Shown piece by piece: positions 50,651 through 58,166 of a stretch of 64,000 bases of DNA. The stretch spans positions 87,891 through 151,890 of the forward strand of contig JBFLYD010000043.1 in NCBI GenBank assembly GCA_040756905.1, written 5' to 3'. The first letter of the stretch is position 1. The number at the start of each line of letters is the position of its first letter. Under the pieces are notes generated by a model that was not told the origin of the DNA, did no database searches, and saw nothing but the letters and a program-made list of their open reading frames with translations. The translations under genes were made by a program, and so were the position numbers. This DNA comes from Acidobacteriota bacterium (GTDB taxonomy: Bacteria > Acidobacteriota > Aminicenantia > JBFLYD01).

Positions 50651-51189
50651 TGGAAATAAAGATAAATTTAGCTTCAAATCCTCCAAGAAATAAAAAACTT
50701 TTCTTAACAATCAGCACAATTCTTATTTTTGCAGTATCTTATTTAATGTCAAACAATTTATTTAACTATTATAAAACATCAAAAAATAAAAAGGCTCTTA
50801 TTCAGGAAATCGAAAATATTAACAAACAAATTAAAAATATGGAGAAAGAAAACGCTGAATTTAACGCATCCCTAAAAAAATTTCAAAGCATTTATGGTAA
50901 AAAGATTGAAATAATAAATAAAATAATTGAAAATAAAGCTTTTTCATGGATCTCAATTTTTTCCTTACTTGAAAAATATCTGCCCCCTTCTTCCTATCTT
51001 CTTTCCCTTTCTCCAAGAATGGGTGATAAAAAAATTTTAGATACAAGTATTGTATTTCAGGACTTAAGAACATATTTGAATTTTGTAGAAAACATCAAAA
51101 AAGAACCAAAGGTAGAAAATATTTCAATACTCGAAGAGAAAAAAAGTGAAGGCAGGCTTTTAATATCATCATCAATAGTACTAAAATAA
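50650..51189 (+). CDS. PilN-like inner-membrane assembly protein
   Basis: A 179-residue bitopic protein starting MEIKINLASNPPRNKK, close to the usual PilN start (INLLPW/ASNP), followed by one membrane helix (about 19-37) and a coiled coil, then a small C-terminal alpha/beta region. It starts at a GTG that shares a base with the stop of the previous gene. With the PilO-like protein it forms the periplasmic part of the alignment complex. Confidence 0.7.
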   Translation: MEIKINLASNPPRNKKLFLTISTILIFAVSYLMSNNLFNYYKTSKNKKALIQEIENINKQIKNMEKENAEFNASLKKFQSIYGKKIEIINKIIENKAFSWISIFSLLEKYLPPSSYLLSLSPRMGDKKILDTSIVFQDLRTYLNFVENIKKEPKVENISILEEKKSEGRLLISSSIVLK

Positions 51190-51192
51190 AAA

Positions 51193-51726
51193 ATGATAAT
51201 AACAGATAGAGAAAAAAAAGTTATCTATTTTTTAATATTTCTAATTTTCTTAAATCTGATTATTAATAAATGGTTCCTTACAAATTATAAGAGCTCTTAC
51301 GTGAAAACAATCGATGAATACAATTCAAAAAGAACATCCTTTCTTAACCTAAGAGAAAAATTTAATGAAATAAAAGAAAGGCAGATTAACTGGGAAAAGG
51401 CAATTTCAGATTTAAAGCAGGTTGAAAAGGAATATTTTTTTCCGTCAGGAGAGGGAATAATTCCCATTAGAAAAGAAATCGACAGACTTTCTCAATCATC
51501 TGGGCTCGAAGTCAATAATATCAGGTATTCACTCAGAGAAATTGGTGAGGGAATATCCCTTTATGAGTTAGATTTTTTAATTAGAGGAAATTATTTCAAT
51601 TTTACAAAGTTTTTAGATGCAGTGGAAAATAAAGATATTTTTGTAATGATAAATAAATTGAATTTTTCGAATATCTCTCAGGATGAATTAGAAATCAAAA
51701 TAAAATTATACGCATATCTAAAATGA
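51193..51726 (+). CDS. PilO-like inner-membrane assembly protein
   Basis: A 177-residue bitopic protein: short basic N-terminus, one membrane helix (about 11-28, IYFLIFLIFLNLIINKWFL), a coiled coil (about 40-80) and a ferredoxin-like C-terminal domain (LDFLIRGNYFNFTKFLDAVENKDIFVMINKL), the PilO/GspM layout. It lies 3 bp after the PilN-like gene and overlaps the next by 4 bp. Confidence 0.7.
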   Translation: MIITDREKKVIYFLIFLIFLNLIINKWFLTNYKSSYVKTIDEYNSKRTSFLNLREKFNEIKERQINWEKAISDLKQVEKEYFFPSGEGIIPIRKEIDRLSQSSGLEVNNIRYSLREIGEGISLYELDFLIRGNYFNFTKFLDAVENKDIFVMINKLNFSNISQDELEIKIKLYAYLK

Positions 51727-52145
51727 ATTCAAGAATAATAATAAGTATGTTACTCATATTATCGATATCGGAGCTTCATTCTATAGGAAAAGAAAAAGAT
51801 AAAAAAATTCTGAAGACTGATCTTCTAAAAAAGAAATCGGAAAAAATAGAAATGCCAAAACGAAATCTTTTCTCTCCTCACTATAATAGTCCCTCTCTAA
51901 AAAATACAACAAAAAATGAAGAGCTAAAAAATGAAGAAAATGAATTAGAAATTAAATTTATTGGAATTATTCATGGAGGTAAGAAAAAAATTGCAGTATT
52001 GAACTTGAACGATACTATCCTGATTGTAGAAGAAGGGGAGATTCTAATGGATGGAAGTAAAATAATAAAAATAACTGAAAAAGAAATTGAGATATTAGTT
52101 CCAAATGGAAAAAAACTTATAATTAATCTGGAGGAAAAACAATGA
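51723..52145 (+). CDS. PilP/GspC-like periplasmic protein
   Basis: A 140-residue protein with an N-terminal signal or anchor (IISMLLILSISELHSIG), a lysine-rich linker, and a C-terminal beta domain (IKFIGIIHGGKKKIAVLNLNDTILIVEEGEILMDGSKIIKITEKEIEILV) that matches the homology-region fold of GspC and PilP, which dock on the secretin. It overlaps the secretin gene by 4 bp, as PilP genes usually do. Confidence 0.7.
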   Translation: MNSRIIISMLLILSISELHSIGKEKDKKILKTDLLKKKSEKIEMPKRNLFSPHYNSPSLKNTTKNEELKNEENELEIKFIGIIHGGKKKIAVLNLNDTILIVEEGEILMDGSKIIKITEKEIEILVPNGKKLIINLEEKQ

Positions 52146-54262
52146 AAAAAATATTTACATTAATCATAGTTGCTTGTCTTTTAACTTCCTGTGCAGTCTA
52201 CAATGAATACTATAAAAAAGGACTTCAGGCTTCAATGAACAAGGACTTTGAAAAGGCAATTAAATATTATGAATTAGCTTTAAAGGAGTCTCCAAAAAAT
52301 TCAGTTTATAGAATGAGTTTGATAAGAGCAAAAATCGAAGCATCAATTTTTCATCTTAAAAATGCGAGGGAGCTCCTTAAAAAGGGGGATAGAGAAGAAG
52401 CACTAAAAGAGTACAGAAATGCTTTGAATTATGACCCTTCAAACTTAATGATAATAGAAGAGATGGTAAAAATCGAAGAGAAAAAAGAGGTCGAAAAAGA
52501 AAAAGTTGAAGAATTACAACTTCCGGTAAGAATAAAACCCATAGAAGAAAAGCTAAAAATGAAGTTTACAGAAACAAGTTTAAAATCCATATTCCAAGCT
52601 CTTTCGAAATGGGCTGAAGTGAACATACTCTTTGACGAAACATTCAGAGATATACCTATTACAATCTCCCTTGAAGATATGAATTTTGAACAGGCTCTTG
52701 GCTCTCTTTGCATGGTATCAAAAAATTTCTGGAGAGTTGTTGACCCGAAAACTCTGATCATAGTTCCAGATAATCCGATTAAAAGAAGACAGTATGAGGT
52801 AAATGCATTGAAAACATTCTATCTGCAGTATGCTGACCCAGATTCTCTAAGACAGATCATCTCTCTTATCTTCAGGACCCAGAATATTGCAGTGGACAAA
52901 ACTTCAAACTCAATCACAGTAAGAGAAAGCCCTTTTATTCTTAACAATATTGAAAAAATAATAAAAAAACTCGACAAGCCAACTGGCGAGGTATTGATCG
53001 AGCTGGAAATTATGGAAGTTAACAGAACTAAGCTCCAACAATATGGAATTGACTTTGGCTTATATACTATTGGAATGAAATATGAGCCACCTGAAAGCCT
53101 TGAAGGATGGATAAGCATTGATAAATTAACTCCGTTCAAGTCTTCTGATTTTTTCCTCAACATACCAACCTCATTTCTAAGATTCCTTGAAACTGATGCC
53201 CATACAAAAATTATTGCCCAGCCAAAGTTAAGGGGGGTTGATTCTAAGGAGATATCCTTCCTGATAACAGACAAAATTCCTGTTCCAATCACAACTTTCA
53301 CTCCATTCGCTGGTGGGGGTATTCCTCAACAGCCAGTTGTATCCTATGAATACAAAGACGTTGGAATTGTCCTTAAGATTACACCAAAAATTCATTCAAA
53401 AGAAGAAATAAGTCTTGAGGTAAAAATCTCAATTACTTCCCTTGCAGGATATGGATATGCAGACCTCCCGATAATTGGAAATCGAGAGGTTTCAAATATA
53501 ATCAGACTAAAAGAGGGAGAGACATCATTTCTTGCAGGACTTTTAAGGGATGATGAAAGAAAATCTTTAAAAGGATTAGCTGGAATAAGAAGAATTCCAA
53601 TCTTAGGGGATTTATTATCAACGGATGAAACACAAATCACTCAAACTGATATAATCTTAACTTTAACTCCCCACATAGTAAGAATTCTGCCAATTCAGGC
53701 AAAGGATTTAGAACCATTATGGATTGGACCTGAAGAGGGAGCAGCACTTCCTGGTTCATTTCCTTATGTTGAGTTAAGACCAGAAGAAAGATTAATAGAA
53801 GAAATAAAACCAGAGGAAGTTGAAAAAAAAGAAGTTTTCAATTCCCTTTCATTCGTTCCTTCTTCAATCGTATCTCTTCCAGAAAAGGAATTTGATTTAA
53901 GCATTGTAGCAGAAGCTGAAACACCTGTTTCAAACATAAATTTTTCGATCAAATTTGACCCGAAAATTGCCAAAGCAAAAGATGTCAGTCTGGAATCTTT
54001 CTTTTACATAGATGGAAAGCCTGGAGCGATATTAAAAAACATTGATAATTCAGCAGGAGAAATATTTGTCGGAATAAGCTCACCAATCTTATCAAAAGGA
54101 GCATCAGGAATAGGGCCATTATTAAAAATTACCTTCCAAGCGATTTCTGAGGGAACCACAATTGTTGAAATAATGAATCTAAAAGCTTACGATGCCAAAG
54201 GAAAAAACATTGATTTTTATGCTTCTCCAGGTGAAATAAGAGTCGAAAAACCGCAAGATTGA
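52142..54262 (+). CDS. Secretin (GspD/PilQ type) with TPR-like N-terminus and C-terminal cohesin domain
   Basis: A 706-residue outer-membrane channel protein. A lipoprotein signal (LLTSCAVY, Cys 17) is followed by TPR-like helices (about 25-115), an STN/N0-type domain (about 130-205), an N-domain near 215-285, and the secretin core from LIELEIMEVNRTKLQQYGIDFG to ITQTDIILTLTPHIVRIL near 520. Residues about 575-700 form a separate beta domain (LPEKEFDLSIVAEAETPVSN, GASGIGPLLKITFQA) typical of cohesin-like modules. The fusion replaces the usual short tail and may bind a surface partner. It is the last gene of the operon. Confidence 0.9.
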   Translation: MKKIFTLIIVACLLTSCAVYNEYYKKGLQASMNKDFEKAIKYYELALKESPKNSVYRMSLIRAKIEASIFHLKNARELLKKGDREEALKEYRNALNYDPSNLMIIEEMVKIEEKKEVEKEKVEELQLPVRIKPIEEKLKMKFTETSLKSIFQALSKWAEVNILFDETFRDIPITISLEDMNFEQALGSLCMVSKNFWRVVDPKTLIIVPDNPIKRRQYEVNALKTFYLQYADPDSLRQIISLIFRTQNIAVDKTSNSITVRESPFILNNIEKIIKKLDKPTGEVLIELEIMEVNRTKLQQYGIDFGLYTIGMKYEPPESLEGWISIDKLTPFKSSDFFLNIPTSFLRFLETDAHTKIIAQPKLRGVDSKEISFLITDKIPVPITTFTPFAGGGIPQQPVVSYEYKDVGIVLKITPKIHSKEEISLEVKISITSLAGYGYADLPIIGNREVSNIIRLKEGETSFLAGLLRDDERKSLKGLAGIRRIPILGDLLSTDETQITQTDIILTLTPHIVRILPIQAKDLEPLWIGPEEGAALPGSFPYVELRPEERLIEEIKPEEVEKKEVFNSLSFVPSSIVSLPEKEFDLSIVAEAETPVSNINFSIKFDPKIAKAKDVSLESFFYIDGKPGAILKNIDNSAGEIFVGISSPILSKGASGIGPLLKITFQAISEGTTIVEIMNLKAYDAKGKNIDFYASPGEIRVEKPQD

Positions 54263-54295
54263 CACATTTCTCTAAATCCCATAAAATTAAGGCAA

Positions 54296-54369
54296 GGCGG
54301 TGTAGCTCAGATGGTTAGAGCAAGCGGCTCATATCCGCTAGGTCGGGGGTTCGATTCCCTTCACCGCCA
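54296..54369 (+). tRNA. tRNA with CAU anticodon, probably elongator tRNA-Met
   Basis: A 74-nt cloverleaf: acceptor GGCGGTG pairs with CACCGCC, D-arm GCTC...GAGC, anticodon arm AGCGG-CTCATAT-CCGCT with CAT at positions 34-36, T-arm CGGGG-GTTCGAT-TCCCT with one weak pair, discriminator A. The CCA end is not encoded. The body (GGCGGTGTAGCTCAG...GGTCGGGGGTTCGA) resembles bacterial elongator Met tRNA. Because tilS follows, an Ile2 identity (lysidine-modified CAU) must be kept in mind. Confidence 0.92.
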
Positions 54370-54378
54370 TATCCTACT

Positions 54379-54553
54379 ACTGTATCACTTAAATACCTTT
54401 CCTTATTCTATTGTGACACAACGCTTTCCCTATGGGAGAAAGATCTCCTTAGACGCTTCGCTCTCCAGGCTGGGGAAGTGCCTTCCCCATACCCCTTCAG
54501 TGTGCTTTATGAGAAGTTGTTTGTTTGTGAAGATATTTATGGAACATCACACT
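54379..54553 (+). repeat. F2 palindromic repeat, copy d
   Basis: A degenerate F2 copy starting 9 bp after the tRNA. The left arm (ACTGTATCACTT) no longer pairs well with GTGACACAACGCTTT, while the middle (GGGAGAAAGATCTCC, TTAGACGCTTCGCT, CCAGGCTGGGGAAG) is kept, and the final stem AGTGTG/CACACT is shortened. The tRNA is uninterrupted. Confidence 0.82.
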
Positions 54554-54568
54554 ACATTAAAAGAATAA

Positions 54569-55960
54569 ATGCTCAATTTAAAAGTAGTCGATGAAAAATT
54601 CAGGAATACCATAAAAAAATACAATCTTCTTTCTGAGAACGATTTAGTTATCGTAGGACTCTCTGGAGGACCTGATTCAGTTGCTCTTCTTCATCTTCTT
54701 TTAGATTATAAAAAAACATTTCCGATAAAAATCTATCTCTGTCATGTTAATCATAAGTTGAGAGGAAAAGAATCTGAAGATGATGAAGAATTCGTTAAAG
54801 AAATCGCCAGATCCCTGAACCTTTCTATAAAAGTTTTCTCCTGCGATGTGAAAAGGTTTGCAAAGGAAAAAAAGGTTAATCTGGAAGAAGCAGGAAGAAT
54901 TTTAAGATATGATTTCTTCTATAAACTTGCAGATGAAATAAAAGCTCAGAAAATTGCCCTGGGCCACAATCTTAACGATCAAGCGGAAACTTTTCTAATA
55001 AGAGTTTTAAGAGGCTCAGGATTAACTGGTTTATCTTCTATTTTTCCAGTAAGTGAAGGAAGTATCATAAGACCCTTAATAGAACTGAGCCGCGAGGAAA
55101 TTGAATTTTATCTAAAAGAAAAAACCCTGTCTTATAGATTGGATAAGACAAATCTGGATGTAAAATTTTTGAGAAACAGGATAAGGCATGAGTTAATCCC
55201 ATACCTCCAAAGAGACTTTGGAAAAAAACTCATCTCCAACATTGCAAAAGCTGCAGAAATTATCAGAGAGGAAAATGAGTTGAACGAATTAGTGGAAGCA
55301 GATATTTACGATAAAGTTATAGATTTATTCGATGGCTCTCTTGCAATAAATCTTGAAAAACTAATTAGTTATTCACTTGCCGCAAAAAGAAGGATTGTAA
55401 GAAGATTTTTAAAAAATATTATAGGCTCTTTAAGACGAATATCATTCAAACATGTAGAAGACATCCTAAATCTTAAAAAAGAAAAGGAAATAATTCTTCC
55501 TGGAAGATACATTATTCGAAGGGAAGGAAATTACCTGTTCAATAAAACATCAAAACCAGAAAAAATAAATTATTCCTTCGAGCTCAATCCTAACGAAAAA
55601 ATATACATAAAGGAATTAGGTTTTAGCTTCCATGCTGAGTTAATTGATATAAAAAATAGAATTTATACTGAATTTGATGATAGAAAAAGAGTTTATCTTG
55701 ACTTTGATAAGATAAGTTTTCCCATCCATATTAGAAATAGGGAAAATGGTGATAGATACAAACCATTGGGAGCCTATGGGAAAAGATTTATAAATGAAAT
55801 TTTCAGAGAGAAAAGCATTCTCCCAAGGGAAAGGGATAAATATCCAATTTTTTTATCAGAGAATGAAATTATATGGGTATTCTCTCTTCCAGTTTCAGAA
55901 AATTTTAAAATAACTGAAAAAACAAAGAAGATTCTAAAGATTGAGTTAATTAAAATTTAA
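54569..55960 (+). CDS. tilS: tRNA(Ile)-lysidine synthase
   Basis: A 463-residue PP-loop ATPase that converts C34 of tRNA-Ile2 (CAU) to lysidine so it reads AUA. The PP-loop SGGPDS lies at 32-37, followed by LCHVNHKLRGKES, LGHNLNDQAETFLIRVLRGSGLTGL, and RNRIRHELIPYL; C-terminal TilS domains carry the end NRENGDRYKPLG and INEIFREKSILPRERDKYPIF. Length fits the long (E. coli-like) form. It is adjacent to a tRNA gene with the CAU anticodon. No clear ribosome-binding motif precedes the ATG. Confidence 0.95.
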   Translation: MLNLKVVDEKFRNTIKKYNLLSENDLVIVGLSGGPDSVALLHLLLDYKKTFPIKIYLCHVNHKLRGKESEDDEEFVKEIARSLNLSIKVFSCDVKRFAKEKKVNLEEAGRILRYDFFYKLADEIKAQKIALGHNLNDQAETFLIRVLRGSGLTGLSSIFPVSEGSIIRPLIELSREEIEFYLKEKTLSYRLDKTNLDVKFLRNRIRHELIPYLQRDFGKKLISNIAKAAEIIREENELNELVEADIYDKVIDLFDGSLAINLEKLISYSLAAKRRIVRRFLKNIIGSLRRISFKHVEDILNLKKEKEIILPGRYIIRREGNYLFNKTSKPEKINYSFELNPNEKIYIKELGFSFHAELIDIKNRIYTEFDDRKRVYLDFDKISFPIHIRNRENGDRYKPLGAYGKRFINEIFREKSILPRERDKYPIFLSENEIIWVFSLPVSENFKITEKTKKILKIELIKI

Positions 55961-55965
55961 AATTA

Positions 55966-56454
55966 GGGACACATCCGAATTTTTCAAAATTGTATTTTTT
56001 GAACTTAACAATTTTTCTAACAAAGAAAAGAGTGAGCAGGAAGGGTGGCGGAGAAACCGAAGGTTCCTGAAAACCGTCACGAATGCGGAGCGGGCATGGT
56101 TTCCTCCCCAATGAATTGGGGAGGAAGAGCAAAGCATGAGTGCTCCCGCACTAACTGTATTCATTCCAAAAAAATTAAGTGATTGAAGTAGAGATATTAT
56201 GAATTCCTTAATTTATAGCAAACGCATAAAATATTGTTACATGTAGGGCAAGGCTTTAGCCTTGCATTAAGCAACCCCCGAATCAAGTTCGGGGCAGGCT
56301 CTAAAGGGTTGCCCTACAATTTATTTAATGCGTTTGTATTAGGTAATAATAAGTTAGTGCGGGACTGGGGAAAATACAGCGTGTTTTCGAAGTCACCCTT
56401 GTTGATCACTATTAAATTGTAAGAACAAGCATCTTAAAAAATTCGGATGTACCC
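55966..56454. repeat. F1 composite palindromic repeat, copy c, with different outer inverted repeat
   Basis: This fills most of the 569-bp gap after tilS. The core at 56032-56409 is nearly identical to copy a, in the same orientation, including the inner unit bounded by CAAACGCAT (56219) and ATGCGTTTG (ending 56336). The outer layer differs: GGGACACATCCGAATTTTT at 55966 and its complement ending GATGTACCC at 56454, instead of the AAGTAAAGTTTTGT repeat of copies a and b. Minus-strand frames at 55946-56164 are repeat by-products. Confidence 0.85.
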
Positions 56455-56467
56455 ACCTCTAAAAAAC

Positions 56468-56499
56468 TTGACATTATGTCTAAAATTAATAAATATATA
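56468..56499 (+). promoter_or_regulatory. Possible promoter of the tetrahaem cytochrome gene
   Basis: A perfect TTGACA (56468-56473) is followed by TA-rich sequence; AAATAT lies at 17 bp and TATATA at 20 bp spacing, so the -10 is uncertain. GGGAGGAAG directly precedes the cytochrome ATG. Confidence 0.35.
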
Positions 56500-56529
56500 T
56501 TTTTTGATTATTAAAATCGGGAGGAAGAT

Positions 56530-57066
56530 ATGAAGAAAGGGCTGTTAAAACTTTTATTTGTATTCGTCATTTTATTTACATTTGTGTCATTTTCATATGG
56601 ACAGCATCAATACATTGGTGTCGACAAATGTAAGATCTGTCATAAAACAGAAAAGTCAGGCAACCAATATGGAAAATGGATGGAATCCAAACATTCAAAA
56701 TCATTCCAAGCTCTTTCCTCTGATAAAGCAAAAGAAATCGGGAATAAAGCAGGAATTTCAAACCCTTCTGAAAATGAGAAATGTCTTTCCTGCCATTCTC
56801 CCTATGCTGGTGCTGCACCAAATTTAAAAGCTGACGGAGTAGGATGCGAAGCATGCCATGGAGCTGGAAATGATTACAAAGCTATGAATGTAATGAAAAA
56901 TAGAGATCTTTCCATTCAGAATGGGTTAATTGTTTATGCTAATGAAGATGCTATAAAAATGCATTGTTTAACCTGCCATAAGAAAGATAACTCATACCAT
57001 GAAGTAAAAGAATTTGATTTTAAAACAAGCTGGACATCAATCGCTCATCCAGTTCCAAGTAAATAG
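56530..57066 (+). CDS. Periplasmic tetrahaem c-type cytochrome (cytochrome c554-like)
   Basis: A 178-residue secreted protein with a signal peptide (hydrophobic 7-22, cleavage near SYG/Q) and four haem-binding CxxCH motifs: CKICH, CLSCH, CEACH and CLTCH, plus spare histidines (SKHSKSF, YHEVKEF) for axial ligation. The pattern YIGVDKCKICHKTEKSGNQYGKWMESKHSKSF is typical of cytochrome c554-like proteins. It converges with a membrane cytochrome b gene and probably exchanges electrons with it. Reductase substrate unknown. Confidence 0.9.
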   Translation: MKKGLLKLLFVFVILFTFVSFSYGQHQYIGVDKCKICHKTEKSGNQYGKWMESKHSKSFQALSSDKAKEIGNKAGISNPSENEKCLSCHSPYAGAAPNLKADGVGCEACHGAGNDYKAMNVMKNRDLSIQNGLIVYANEDAIKMHCLTCHKKDNSYHEVKEFDFKTSWTSIAHPVPSK

Positions 57067-57106
57067 AATTAAAATTACATTGGTAATAATAATAAACTTA
57101 TTTAAT

Positions 57107-57151
57107 AAGAGGTCAACCATCTTCTGAGCGAAGGGGTGGTTGACCTCTTTT
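57107..57151. terminator. Bidirectional intrinsic terminator between convergent genes
   Basis: AAGAGGTCAACCA at 57107-57119 pairs perfectly with TGGTTGACCTCTT at 57137-57149, with TTTTCTTTC after it on the plus strand and an A-rich run on the other side. It follows the tetrahaem cytochrome gene; the last codons and stop (57113) of the cytochrome b gene lie within the hairpin. Confidence 0.85.
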
Positions 57152-57910
57152 CTTTCTTTCATTTAAGATTCTTTCATATTCAAGAGGATGCTGAAGTCTA
57201 AGTTCTTTTCCAGTAATTTTTCCTGTTATCCAGATTTTACTCATTGGAAAATTTTCAGGGTTTAAATGGACATTATACATATGCCATACTATCACTGCCA
57301 AAAATGCTAACAATGCTTCATAACCATGAATAATTTTAAACACGTCATAAACCCATTTGGGAAAGAGCGCGATTGAAACTTCTTCGAACCAGAGAAAGAA
57401 ACCTGAGATTATCATTACAAATGACCCCCAGACCACTGCTAAATATTCAAATTTCTCAATAAAATTATATCGCTCAAATTTTGGTGGCTCTAAAAAAAGC
57501 CAGGAGGGATTTCTGTTAAAAAAATTTTTTAATATATCCCTCTTATACAGGAATCGAGTAAATCCCAAATTATGCATAAATATTCCAAAAGCATCCTGTA
57601 CATCTTTCCATTTCGGCATTAACTGTTTCACATTGTTTCGCCCTCGGTCAGAGAAGATTACATAAAAAACATGATATACCGAAAGAACTATTAACAACAC
57701 TGCAGCAATGCGATGTAGAATGCCTCTTAAAGCAAAACTTCCCTGGAAGAAGAATAGCCATTTGAAAGCTTTAAATTCGTAAAATAAAATTGGAAAACCA
57801 GTTATAATCAGAACAAAAAAAGAAATGATTAACAGAACATGTTGGATTCTTTCGTTTAAACTCATCCTTTCAAATTCTTCATCGTCGCGAATCAAAATTC
57901 TTTCCTCCAT
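57113..57910 (-). CDS. Cytochrome b561-like membrane subunit (formate dehydrogenase gamma/quinone-linked type)
   Basis: From ATG 57910, preceded by AGGAGAAAG, it has 265 residues and four membrane segments: about 21-45, 60-85, 160-185 and 205-235. Candidate haem b histidines are in NERIQHVLL, GILHRIAAV, SVYHVFYV and IWHMYNVHLNPENFPM. This is the fold of FdnI/HybB-like and b561 subunits that pass electrons between quinone and periplasmic cytochromes. The open frame extends to 58054, but that part reads through a hairpin. It ends in a terminator shared with the tetrahaem cytochrome and precedes the 11-haem gene on the same strand. Confidence 0.85.
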   Translation of the reverse strand: MEERILIRDDEEFERMSLNERIQHVLLIISFFVLIITGFPILFYEFKAFKWLFFFQGSFALRGILHRIAAVLLIVLSVYHVFYVIFSDRGRNNVKQLMPKWKDVQDAFGIFMHNLGFTRFLYKRDILKNFFNRNPSWLFLEPPKFERYNFIEKFEYLAVVWGSFVMIISGFFLWFEEVSIALFPKWVYDVFKIIHGYEALLAFLAVIVWHMYNVHLNPENFPMSKIWITGKITGKELRLQHPLEYERILNERKKRGQPPLRSEDG

Positions 57911-57933
57911 CACTCTTTCTCCTAATCTGATTT

Positions 57934-57966
57934 GAAGAACCCCGCAATAAATGGCGGGGATTCTTC
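57934..57966. repeat. Hairpin in the cytochrome b upstream region
   Basis: GAAGAACCCCGC pairs with GCGGGGATTCTTC around a 7-nt loop, with one bulged base. The 256-bp gap (57911-58166) also has a TAAGG/CCTTA pair and GC-rich stretches but no gene. The hairpin resembles the right ends of IS200/IS605-type elements; no transposase or tnpB remains here. Confidence 0.55.
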
Positions 57967-58166
57967 GACGGTAAGGTATTTTATCATTAATATTGCTCGC
58001 CTTACCTGTCCTGCCCTCTAAGCTATTGGCTTTATTGGAGATATTTCTAATCACATCCTTCCCTTGTAATCATGTCTCTCGTGCCAAGATAAAACACAGA
58101 GGGCGGGGCGGGATTGCGGCGAGCCTTCCGTTCAATTTCTTTTCTGACCATTTAGGTTCCCATTGA

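Noticed and set aside
54311..54568. Plus-strand 85-aa frame
   Set aside because: It starts inside the tRNA and runs through F2; not a gene.
57911..58054. N-terminal extension of the cytochrome b gene
   Set aside because: It reads through a hairpin and lacks a ribosome site; ATG 57910 has AGGAGAAAG upstream.
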